From Panonychus citri (Eukaryota; Arthropoda; Arachnida; Trombidiformes; Tetranychidae): a stretch of 64,000 nt of DNA. The stretch covers positions 277,137 to 341,136 of the forward strand of contig NW_026515535.1 in assembly GCF_014898815.1 (NCBI RefSeq), written 5' to 3'. Positions 23,852 to 34,407 of this stretch are shown in pieces; within the stretch, counting starts at the first letter, position 1, and each line of letters begins with the position of its first letter. The position numbers and the translations under genes were made by a program. The notes beneath the pieces were generated by a model. The model searched no databases. It was not told where the DNA came from and was given only the letters and a program-made list of their open reading frames with translations.

Positions 23852-24865
23852 ATGCATCGATTAAGACCTGGAGATTTATCTTGGGAACCTATTGATCTTA
23901 CTGGAGATCCAATTGATGCCTTGATTGAATCACAGAATTTTGAATTTGAGATTGATCATGTTACTCATTATGTTCCTCCGAATCCAAATACTCATCCACT
24001 TATATCCGCTTGGGTTGAGAGTAATGTGATAACAGTTAAACCGACGGAACTTAGTTCCTCAAATTTTGTTGATATAAATGCTGTTAAAGATTTTGAGTGT
24101 TGTTTTTGTCTCAATGTCGCTACGAAACCGATGCTTTGTGTCGTTTGTAATGTGACCTTTTGCCGAAATTGTAGCCGAGCTTATAAAGAAGCTAAAGGAT
24201 CTAATGCTACTTGTCCCTGGCGATGCTCTCGAAATCCACTCAAAGTTAAGCCTATGCCGAATGATGGTCAACCGAAATCATGGAGAAAATTTAATGAACT
24301 TGTGGTTATTTGTTTCTATGCTCCCGATTGTCAAGAAAAGACTATCCCGAAATATTATGCTCATCATGTTAATCACTGCAAGTTTAACCCTGACTATTGT
24401 CTTTTGTGTGAACGGTTGATCTCAGATCAAGAACATAATCGAGCTAATTGTTTGAAACGCTACCAAGAATTAAAAGAAAATAAGAAATCGAGAAAAGATG
24501 ATGAACTTAGTTCATTGAAACAAGAGATTGAAAAGCTCAGAACAAGAGTAAAATTTTTGGAGTCAATAGCGATTGTTTCTTGTGGTTCAAATAACATAAG
24601 AAGTACAATTGATCATCAAGATCGTAGAACTAAGTTCGAAGTAACATTTGGAAACCGAAAGATTAGAATCTATGATATGCCATTGAATGAAGTTGGTTCT
24701 ATCGTAAGATTTGATCACACTGTCATTAATGATGATAAGAAATTGAAACAACATCAATTGTGTTTCAAACCAACTCAACTTGTGGCCTTTCCTGTTAATC
24801 GAATCGTTGAAAACGGAAGAAATCTAACCATTGATGTTACTGGTCGCCAAGAGGACTTGGTCTAA
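23852..24865 (+). CDS. ORF3 of the retrotransposon: RING-like plus TRAF/SIAH-like zinc-finger protein with coiled coil
   Basis: A 337-aa protein in the env position. It has no signal peptide or membrane segment, so it is not an envelope. Residues 83-125 form a RING-like block, C83-x2-C86-x9-C96-x2-C99-x4-C104-x2-C107-x13-C121-x3-C125; the usual RING histidine appears replaced by cysteine. Residues 154-200 resemble paired TRAF/SIAH-type fingers: C154, C160, H171/H172, C176, then C183, C186, H195, C200. A charged heptad-like coiled coil follows (about 201-238), then a roughly 100-residue C-terminal part with no recognised fold. Known proteins of this architecture act in ubiquitin signalling or as TRAF-like adaptors. 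A role in turnover of host restriction factors or in particle trafficking is inference. Its codon style matches Gag and Pol, so it looks long resident rather than newly captured. Confidence 0.85.
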   Translation: MHRLRPGDLSWEPIDLTGDPIDALIESQNFEFEIDHVTHYVPPNPNTHPLISAWVESNVITVKPTELSSSNFVDINAVKDFECCFCLNVATKPMLCVVCNVTFCRNCSRAYKEAKGSNATCPWRCSRNPLKVKPMPNDGQPKSWRKFNELVVICFYAPDCQEKTIPKYYAHHVNHCKFNPDYCLLCERLISDQEHNRANCLKRYQELKENKKSRKDDELSSLKQEIEKLRTRVKFLESIAIVSCGSNNIRSTIDHQDRRTKFEVTFGNRKIRIYDMPLNEVGSIVRFDHTVINDDKKLKQHQLCFKPTQLVAFPVNRIVENGRNLTIDVTGRQEDLV

Positions 24866-24874
24866 TTTCAGTCG

Positions 24875-24881
24875 GGGAGGA
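24875..24881 (+). other. candidate polypurine tract
   Basis: GGGGAGGA lies directly against the TG of the right LTR, the expected place for the plus-strand primer. The last A abuts TGATG. Confidence 0.6.
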
Positions 24882-25418
24882 TGATGTGTAATTTTGTGAC
24901 AACCCCTTGATTTGTAACTTAGTTACTATCACTTGCTGTGTGTTGCAACTTAGTTGCTTCTGTTTCCTCTTCCTCACCTTTGTAACCTTTGACTTCCTTT
25001 TCCTTTCTCTGTATTGTATAAATACCTTACCAATCTTAGATTAATTAAGTAGAGCTAAACTAAGTTTAACTAAGTAAAGTTAATTAGACTCCAACTTCAG
25101 TTTATCCGTCATCACCTTCTCAGAAGGACATTAAGTCTTGACCCCTTTGTATTTGTTGTATTCACTTAAACACTTAAGTCTCGTCTCAAATTATTGCTGT
25201 ATAACTTGGTGACTAATTATAATTAACCTAAACTCGTCCTTGAGACTTGATTAAACTAATTACGTATCCCCAGAAAATCAACTGTTTGTGTCATTTACGC
25301 TTTAGCTCATTGAGCCTTTTTGTCGCCATGTTGGAGAATTGCCAAAATAGTAGCCAAAGTGTGACAACTCAGTTGTCGAGTGTTAATTAATTATAACCGG
25401 TCAACATTTTATATAACA
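24882..25418 (+). repeat. right LTR (537 bp)
   Basis: Differs from the left LTR by one extra T in a T/C-rich run and by one G-to-A change near CACTTAAACAC. It carries the same TATA-like box and the same four AACTNAGTT copies (24916, 24947, 25058, 25366). GATT follows it. Confidence 0.97.
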
Positions 25419-26278
25419 GATTGCATCTGGTTCATAAGACATTTTCGGCTCAGAGTTGACATTTCTGGCTCAGGTACATTTCTAACTCAGGTTCATTTCT
25501 GAAACATAATGAAACCAACATTTCGTATACATTAGAACTGACATCTCTAGAACAGGTTATCATTTAATTTACATTTCTAACACACATAAAGTTGACATCT
25601 AAACCCACTCCTGACCTCCCCTCTTGTGGATCATAACAAATGAACCAACCCTTGGGGATGATGAGAAGCCGACAGTGGGTTCGGATAGGGGCATCAGTAG
25701 TCCTGTGTAACTTGATGTTACAAGGAGGGCCACTGAATCCCCCTTACTCACTCTCTTTCTTGCCCGTATTGCACCCACCGAAGCTGAACAATATAACCCC
25801 CGCAAACTTACACCCCCTACTGGTCCACACCACCGAGACATTGCCTTGTCCCTTATCCTTACATATTTAATGAAAATTTCCACCCAACCTCCGTCTTTTT
25901 TCCTCTTCAGGAAATTTGTATATGTCCGCCAGAGGTGGATTTCTAACCAATTCTTGAGGAGTGGAAACGGGAGAAAATTTTATCTATCTCCATGATAAAG
26001 AGAGAGAAAAAGAGCGAAAGATACAGTGTGTGTGATGTTGATGGTGATGGTGATGGTGATGGTGATGGTGATGGTGATGGTGATGGTGATGGTGATGGTG
26101 ATGGTGATGGTGATGGTGATGGTGATGGTGACAACAAAAAACTGAGCCGGAAATGTACCTGAGCTAGAAATGTCGATTGAGTTAGAGATGTCAGTTTGAG
26201 CCAGAAATGTCAACCGAGCCATAGATGTCAACTCTGAGCCAGAAATGTCTTATGAGCCAGAAGCAATAGTTCTCTTAC
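25419..26278. mobile_element. foldback-like element with modular inverted arms
   Basis: The left arm (25419 to about 25600) and the right arm (about 26141-26278) are inverted copies. Left TCTGGTTCATAAGACATTT matches right TCTGGCTCATAAGACATTT read on the other strand. Each arm is a loose tandem array of a module close to GGCTCAGAGTTGACATTTCT. The spacer holds a GC-richer, coding-like stretch (25600-25900) and a (GATGGT)n satellite. The left arm appears to continue for about 20 bases upstream of the LTR retrotransposon (17863-17886 matches the outer right arm at about 15 of 20 positions), so the retroelement jumped into it. Arms made of repeats recall foldback/Galileo-type elements; the family is not certain. 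Confidence 0.65.
26040..26130. repeat. (GATGGT)n hexanucleotide satellite
   Basis: About 15 perfect copies of a GATGGT unit inside the foldback-like element. Overlapping Ser-Pro and Ile-Thr open frames come from this repeat and are not genes. Confidence 0.97.
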
Positions 26279-26623
26279 AACTAATAAAGTTTTTAGGGTG
26301 AAATTTTTTTCTCTTTCTTTCCCTTAAACTATTAATCATTTTTTTTAACTTAAATTAAATAAATCATATGACTTCAAATGATTTTGATGAACGCAATAAA
26401 ATCAAACTTTTGCTTTTTTCCCATTTTGATGGAAATTTGCAATATTATATTTTTCATTAGAATTTTATGCAAAAGAATATTTTTAGGTAAATGCATATGG
26501 TATGCATAATATTGCATATGCTAAAATAATTGAAAGCATTAAATATTTGGATGATCAGCAAGTCATTTTAACTCTTTAATGAAATAATCGCTTGATCGTT
26601 CCAATAATTTAATGGTTTATATA
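26279..26623. other. AT-rich spacer within the mariner-type element
   Basis: No coding content is recognised. It occupies the place where the N-terminal half of the mariner transposase would be expected, so that part is lost or replaced. Confidence 0.5.
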
Positions 26624-26833
26624 TTATTTTTGTTGTATCTGCATTTTGTGCTTCAAAAGAAAAATTGCACGGGTAATAATCTCTTCGTGGATACCGACAA
26701 GGTGCTCCATTATACGGAGAAATTGAGCTCTGAGGCGGCGGTAAATATCCTGCGTTTCATCCTGGTCTGCATCTGCAATCTCGCCGTTGTTTCTCACACG
26801 AGACTTGAGATCCTCGAGAGATCTATGTTCCAT
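26624..26833 (-). pseudogene. fragment of a second transposase-like protein (C-terminal end)
   Basis: Minus-strand frame of about 69 codons, GC-rich compared with its surroundings. The words RSLEDLKSRVRNN and IYRRLRAQF resemble the last 60 or so residues of Tc/mariner-like transposases (EDLK..R followed by a RR(L) helix). It lies opposite to the + strand transposase fragment downstream, so it is probably debris of a different element. There is no start, catalytic domain or TIR. The assignment is by sequence feel only. Confidence 0.4.
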
Positions 26834-27098
26834 AATGAAACAATATTTACAATCTCATACTTAGGCAAGGGATATGTTCCATACTTTAAATTATTCAAAT
26901 GAAACACCCGAAACAGTAAAAGAACTACAATCACAATTATCACCAACGTAAGCAAAAGAACCATCATAACTGTCTTTCTGACCTTTCAGCACTTCCCTTT
27001 CAGTTAAAAAACCGTTGAAAACACAATTTAATACTTTCAACCAGAACTTCCGGTTATCAGAGATGAAACAATTTCACCCAGAAAAATTGTTGTCAAAT

Positions 27099-27497
27099 GT
27101 TAAGATCAATCATCGTTTTATATTGATAAGGTTTTGAAACCTTTTATCAAAGTTTACCTACCTAAATTATATCCCGATGGGAATTACTTGTTCCAACAGG
27201 ACTCCGCCCCTTCTCATCGCTCGAAAAAGATCATCGGATTCCTCGAAAAGAAATTTCCTTCCCCACAATCAATGGCTGGCAAATTCACCTGATGCAGCCC
27301 ATTGTAATTATTTTTTGTGGGGTTACCTGAAAAATAGGCTGAGCCGTAAATGTATCACTGACGTTCACAAATTTAAATCAGCTATTCGACGGGAGATCAA
27401 ATATATACCAATCAACTTCATTCTAAATGCGATGAAGTCATGGTCTTCTAGATGTAGAAAAATCTACGAATCTAATGATGCTAATATTGAAACATGA
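27099..27497 (+). pseudogene. frameshifted mariner-type transposase, C-terminal half
   Basis: Three overlapping frames give a recognisable transposase end: INHRF, then LYPDGNYLFQQDSAPSH (second catalytic Asp, codon at 27200), then, after a shift near 27255-27273, NSPDAAHCNYFLWGYLK (third catalytic Asp at 27291) and a tail ending before TGA near 27497. At least two frameshifts (near 27117 and 27260) break it. The two Asp codons are only about 29 residues apart, shorter than the 34-37 normal for the family, so bases are also missing. It cannot make active enzyme. The TIR at 27502-27548 follows directly. Confidence 0.75.
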
Positions 27498-27501
27498 AAA
27501 C

Positions 27502-27548
27502 AATTCTGGTCCGAAAAACACTTGGTCCAGAGTCTACCTCTTCCTAAC
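27502..27548. repeat. right terminal inverted repeat of the mariner-type element
   Basis: Inverted match to 17677-17725, with TA just outside at 27549-27550. Confidence 0.75.
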
Positions 27549-30500
27549 TACTAAAGTGATTCTATTGTCAGGTAGTTTTATCAATTATAAAGTTTTTCAT
27601 GATAACTCATAAGATTATTTTGTGATACATTTCGATTTAACTTGCTTCTCATGGCTATGACCATATCTGGGGTTCAACAAGCTCTAATTGCACTCAGCCG
27701 CAATTAATATTTTTGTCAGTGTTTCGCTAATGTGGTATTCAAAAAGCGCGCTGGTGAACGAAAAGTGATTTCGAGAGTGGAAATATTAAAAGAATCAGCA
27801 AGACGATCAAAAGTGATTGGAAAACAACATGTAATTTAGAATAAACATTTTTCAGTCATCATATTGATGCACAAGAAAAATGATCAACAAAATTAATTCA
27901 AACAATTTAAATATATATTACATGATGATGAGCCTTTGGATGATGATTTAAAACAAGGGAGCAGCAAAGATGATGAAGGAAACCCATCAAAATAATAATA
28001 ATAATCTTGCTCATCTTTTTTTGTTCCCCATCATCATCATTACCATTAGATATTATTAATAATATGTTTGTCTGTTATTAGCATTTCAATTCATTATTCA
28101 GAGTATTCATGTTTTTTTCTTGCATCAATAACTATCAGCCCAATGAACAGGGGGAAACTCAGCTTAACATGAAACTTGAAATTCTAATTATCTCAACAAA
28201 AAAAACTATAACTGGATTAACTTTGAGCTGTTTTCGTTTTCTTTGCTTTTTCCTTTCAACTTTACACATAACTTTATGGAATTTATTTATCAATATAATA
28301 ATATAAATTCCGATAACAATGAATAATATTCAGGAATTGTCTAAATTAATTTGATTGGAAAACAATAAACCAAAAAGTCGCAATCAAATATTATGTAAAT
28401 TGTGGTGTTGGTAATAAAAAAAAGTTCATTGATTCAGATGCTTGATTTTATTGTTGAAAGTTCAGGACGATTCAGTGAGTACAATTAAATCAATTCAATT
28501 GTTTACTATCATTGATTTTTGATCACCATCATTACCTCATGATTATCATGAAATTGGATTCAAAATAATCATTCAATTTAAAAACTAAATTAACTTTTCG
28601 TAAATCTTATTATTATTATTTATAAAAATCATCATTCCTCAAGCTTAATTTTAATAAGACAATTATTGATTTAGTAAAAATTTTTTACACACAATTAACT
28701 TTATATTAAATATTCATATCTCAACAATGTTTAATCCAACAATTGGCAATCAATTGTATCAATAATATAATTAAAGCAATTGCAATCTTCAGATTGAATT
28801 AATGATGAAAAGTCATTTCATCATCAACTTGGTTCAACTTAATTGTGGACCATTATCATTGATAAATCTACTGATTGTTTCATTGATTAAATCATTTAAC
28901 TTTAAGTAAACTGTTAATGTAGTAATACTTGAGTAAATATTAGCAATCAGTTGATTGTTTCAATAAAGAAACCTTATTAATAAATGGAGAGGAAAATTAA
29001 GTTTTCATGATAACTGGAAACAAATTTCACCATCAAGAATCAATTGATATTTTCATTATTTACACTCATTGATATTCAGGTGAATTGAATTGAAATAAAA
29101 ACGGTCAACTTATATCTGAATGTTGACCAATATGATTAATTTAAATAGAGAAATTATTAATTATGAGTTAACAGCAAAAAAAACTTCAACTAATTGCTTG
29201 ATAGATGAAAGATATTTGCAATCATATTATTGATCATGAATCGATTGATTTTTTTCCTGATGATGAGCAAAAAACTCATATTATCTCACTAGAGATTTGT
29301 TAACCTACTCAAAGATCAATTAATTACTTTGAGAATCCTGAAAATATGGATAAAAATGAGGATAAAGGGATAATATTAATACATCATCATCATCATAACT
29401 TTGATCATGTTAATCAATATTAACCTTAAGGGTATGATTTGATTAACTATGTCAAGGTTTATTTACTAATATATGGTTAATATACAAAAACTTTGATGAT
29501 GAACCTTTTTTTGTTTATCAACTAACATAATCATCACTAATTATCATCACCATCATTCAGGATTATAATGAGATATTAACAGTTATCCTTGGGAGTTTTT
29601 ATCATATCCAATGCTAGCCAATAGGGATTAAGATAATTTTTCAACGATTATCATATTCATTTGCTCAGTAGATTATAAAAATATGATAGATAATATCATG
29701 GTAAATATGATTGATAGACTTTGACAGATACATGATGGACAATCAGCTCAACTGTTACTGAATATTATTAGATTAATATTTTTTATTTCATATCTTTTGT
29801 AATTCAGTAGATCGCAATGTTACCAATGTCTAGTGATTTTCTTGTTATACTAAAGTAAAGTGAGAATGGGGTAAAATCATTTTATTTGGAATCTCAAGTT
29901 TTAGGAATGATTTTTTGATACTTTGCTGGGGGAAAAAGTTCTGTACGATGATGATATTATAATGAATTGAGAACAGTGGATTTAATATAATAATAATATC
30001 CATGGAAAGAATGAGATTAGATTAGATTAGAGTTTGATGATTTTATCAAAGGCATTTATCAGAATCTTGTGAGTAAAAGGTTGACACAAATTCCAGTTAA
30101 CAGTTTACTTTTTTTTTCTAGTCAACAACTTTACTCTTTATCATGATGGTTACTGTATATATCTCTGAGTTTCATCATTTTCATCCAATGAACTGAATAT
30201 CCAAGACTTACAGCTAAGAGAATATAACAGATTCACTTGAATTCATCATCATGATTATCGTTGCTGATTGAATCAGAATAAGAAAGAAAACTTTTTCTCC
30301 TCGTAGGAATATTTTTCTTTCCTCTCTCTCTCTCTCTCACTACCTCTTTCTCTCTCATTATCATCATCGACCAATGGTCAAGTCCTTTTGTGTATCAATA
30401 ATGATAATACCTTTAACTTGATCAACATTCTTATTCCTATTTATATTCATCACTACGATTATCTTTCGAGTCCAGGTTTATATTTCTATTCATCAACACA

Positions 30501-33007
30501 ATTATCAGAAATCATCATGACCATCATGTGATGATTAATATACAATTTACTTTTGTATTATCAGGATCAAGTTCCAGAATCAAATCCTTATGCCTTTTTT
30601 TTACTTATTCATAGACATGGAAACGATAAATCTTATATATATTACATATATAATACACAGATAGTATAGTTTTAATCCGTTAATCAACATAACATTTATC
30701 TTAAATCTCAATCTCAGAACTTTATTGGTCTCTATTGAAATGATCATGAAAGTTTCCATCCAGTTGATTGAACAAAAAGAATATAAAAAAAAAGATTCAA
30801 TATTATTCAAATTTTGCTGCTGAGCGAAAATTTTACCATCAACTCAATAAAGTTTCCAGTTCATTTTCAATTGTTGATGATAACTTCATGATACTAAAGT
30901 GATAATAATAGTAAATATATAAAAAGAACCAAGATTAAAATTGTGATTCCAAAGATTTTTGTCTCTTCGAAATTCAATCATTATTATTATCGTTTTGGAG
31001 TTTCCTCTTTCATCTCATCTAAACCTTTACCTTTCATGAGACATTTCAAACCTCATTCATCTTCATATCACCTTTGTATTAATATCACTATTATTATGAT
31101 AGTAAATACTACGTGCCTACAGTGGGAAGATGACGAGGTAACAACCCACATGAAACACTATTATCATTATCATGATACGTTTGACAACATGATGATGATG
31201 ATTCTCATGTACTGTTATTAAATGAATGAAACTTTTGCTCCAGAAAAAAGGTATTGAAAGTTAATCAATCCTAATCAACAGGTTTCCTACCTTTTAGAAT
31301 CCATATAAATAAGTTTATAATCACAATCTATCAAAATTGAATGAGATGTTTTTGTTATTACATGAGAAACTCATGGAGTAGAGATGATGATTCACCCAAT
31401 TCAACATCATTATCATGAAAATTTCATACACTTTCACCACTCAAAAAGGAAGAGAAAAAATTTTCCAAGTGGAAAGTTCATCTTCATCAAGAATAATATA
31501 CTCAGTGTACCTGATAAATTCAGAGAGAGAGAGAGAGAGAGAGAGAAGGAACTTCTTAACTGATTCTTTTCTGTCATCATTATCATTATCATTTTCGTAC
31601 CTAATGTTATGTATCCAAAGAAATAAAAGGTTATCAAGGTGACAGGAAATAAAACTCACATTTACAGAGAAATCGCATCTTTTTCATCGCCATCATCATC
31701 ATCTTCATCTTCATCTTCTTCTACTCATCATCATCTTTCTAAACTGTTAATTGATCCTCTTTACTTTCTCATCTCTCCATCATGTTCATATCATTATCCA
31801 CCATGTAACAATCTCAAAGTTTCCAAAGGTTAACTTACATCATTAATGACTAACACTAAAGTTACTCTTTACCTTTTATTTCAACATTTTCAATCAACTA
31901 CTCAGGTAGATAAATATTATATTCACCCTGTGTAACGATTATAATGATAGTGTAAAGGTTGGATTTAAGAAGATGAAGTGAAATATAATTGCCAGTCTTC
32001 ACATTATGATGATATTATACCTTGGCGAACTGTTAGATTATGTACAATGTACATTAGATTTTGGCCTTAAAAGCTTATAGCTAAAGCGATAATTTCGTTG
32101 CAACGATTCATTTGAATGTCCAACAGGTCGCTTTTCAAGCTATTCTTTAAAGTTCAATTTCCAACGAACAAAAAAAAAGATATGAGATAAATGAGAAACT
32201 TACGATTCTTCAATATTGTTCAATCTCTTGTGATCAAGAAAATCATCATGAACAAGTTGATGACTTTCTGAAAGATCATTTAATAGCATGGAAGAAAATT
32301 TCTCTCTCTCTTCATGAACATTTCCACAGTTTATCAGATATAAAAGTTGATTTTCTATTTCCCATTGAACCAGTTAATCCAATCATTATTAAATTCACTA
32401 CTCAGAATCATCTCTCTCTCTCTCTCTTTCCATCATTATCATCATAATCAGAATCAAGATAATTTACATCACACTGAGTAGAAGATGAGAAAAGTTCTGG
32501 AAATCATTTTCTTTTACCATGGAAATTTGTTCAGTAGCTTTTATCATAATGATTTCTAATTGTTACAATATAAACTAACCATTAACAGATTAAGATTTCT
32601 AGTAAATGATGATAATTTTCACTCCCTGGTTTTTAATTTAATTGCTAGTGAACAATTTTTTTCATCTTTCACTTATTCAATTATTATCATGGTTATATAT
32701 TATGTTGAAAGTTGGAAATGCTAGAAAAAAAACAGTAACCAGTTAAAAGGTTGGTGAATAGGAAAAAAAAGTTCTGAATATAAAGCATGATGCATGTTCA
32801 GTATTAAACTGATGAAACAGTTTAGATAAGTAATCAGTAAATGAATTAGATGTTGATTTTCAGTACAAAAGGCAACTATTATTACAACATTTCCACCATC
32901 AATACCACCCTGAGTTTCATTGTTGAAAATCATCAGTAACATGGTGAATGAGAATGGGTGGGAAGTGGGTGGCGGTTGAATAGAGGAAGATGTAATTTTG
33001 ATGTTCG

Positions 33008-33038
<31 letters not shown>

Positions 33039-34352
33039 AGAAAAAAATGATGAAAGTTCGATTCTCAATATTTTTACATAAAATATTCATAGAATATGAT
33101 CAAGTCAAGTAGACAGAGATGAAGAAAATTTCATCATCATAATCAGCATCCACCTTAATGATAACTTCGGATTTCCTGTTGATAGGGAAGGAAGAGGAGA
33201 ATGAGAGAGAGAGAGAGAGATAGAGATAGAAAATTCTGATAAACATGATGATGAATTCAAGTAACTGTAAAACGAGTTTCATATGTAATAATAATAATGT
33301 TATCTGAAAGCTCTTTGTCAATATTTTGATACATGGAAAGGAACAAAAAAAAAGTTCTAATGGTTTGAGAACTTTTTTTTTCTTTTCTCTTCATTTGTTT
33401 ACATGATTATTTCAATGTTGATATTTGTTATCATTCCAATTCTGAAACTGAATCTGATTAATATCATTTCGCATCTAATATATTTCATGAGATTGAAATG
33501 ATATTTACGTTTGAAATGGTCAAATCTCAATTGGAATCAATTTCATCATGGAAAATACAAAGTTCACTTTAACTTTACTCATCTAAACTGAACATACTGG
33601 ACATGGTAATAATAATAATATGTACTCAAGGTAATTGAATGTAATAACAATAATAATAATAATAATCATACAGTAAATCTAGCGAAAGCTAAATATTGAC
33701 CTTTTCCGTTGTTGATTGTCCAATATCAGGTAGCCTTAAGCTTCCGGATAATCAATTGAATTGAATATTGAGAGAAAATAATATTAGAAAGTTGCTAATG
33801 AGTTTACCGGAAATTCATATGATAGGTTATTCATAGTAATGATAATATGATTGATGAAAATGTTGAAATATTAAATTTCATGTGTTAACCATTGATTATG
33901 ATCAGAATTTTCTTTGTCAAATTATCATGAATCAAGATGATGAATGAAAGTTAATTAACTGGATGAATGTGATTCAGAGACTCAGTTTCTCAGAGTTTAC
34001 TCTTTCAAGTGGCTTGTTACAAGTACAATGTTCATAAAAGACCATGAGAAAGACTTGATTCCAATGTCAATAACGGTAAAAAAAAATTTTTCTCCATTCT
34101 CTTTATATATTAATAGTTAATATTATCGTCATGATGATGATAAATATTATTGTTATCAACAGTAGATTATAATTCACCTTGGTTATGAACCATGAAAGCC
34201 ATAGACTTGCCATTGAGCCAGAATATCATGATGATGGTTTTCTTCATCTTCTATTGCATCATGATTATTTGTTCATCATGTAACTGAATTGTTTACTCAA
34301 ATGGAGAAGGAAGTTAAATGAAAAGTGATAAAATGAAATCTGATGAAGATGA

Positions 34353-34407
<55 letters not shown>

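Larger units (their letters stand above)
17887..25418 (+). mobile_element. intact Ty3/gypsy LTR retrotransposon with a third ORF
   Basis: The element is 7532 bp: LTRs 17887-18422 and 24882-25418, Gag 18770-19822, Pol 19819-23376, ORF3 23852-24865. It starts TG and ends CA and is flanked by a 4-bp duplication GATT (17883-17886 and 25419-25422). The domain order protease, RT, RNase H, integrase is that of Ty3/gypsy. The two LTRs differ by one inserted T and one substitution, and all three ORFs are open, so insertion was recent and the copy may be competent. A candidate primer site follows the left LTR and a G/A-rich tract precedes the right LTR. It lies within the left arm of a foldback-like element and is antisense to the host receptor gene. 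Confidence 0.95.
17677..27548 (+). mobile_element. decayed Tc1/mariner-type DNA transposon, split by nested insertions
   Basis: Two matching inverted ends define it: 17677-17725 reads GTTAGGAAAAGGACAACTCT..., and the reverse complement of 27502-27548 reads GTTAGGAAGAGGTAGACTCT..., about 80% identical over some 47-49 bases. Both are flanked by TA (17675-17676 and 27549-27550), the target duplication of this superfamily. The right part encodes a broken transposase end in the + orientation (27099-27497). Removing the LTR retrotransposon and the foldback-like segment leaves about 1.5 kb, close to a normal mariner length. The N-terminal half of the transposase was not found, so the element is defective. 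It sits in the intron of the serotonin receptor, opposite in orientation to that gene. Confidence 0.7.

Noticed and set aside
23852..24865. ORF3 as a retroviral-type envelope
   Set aside because: No signal peptide, furin site or membrane anchor. The cysteine and histidine pattern is intracellular zinc-finger-like.
29360..29400. ATC-triplet clusters as CRISPR-like or structured repeats
   Set aside because: They are simple triplet slippage, with no regular spacers.
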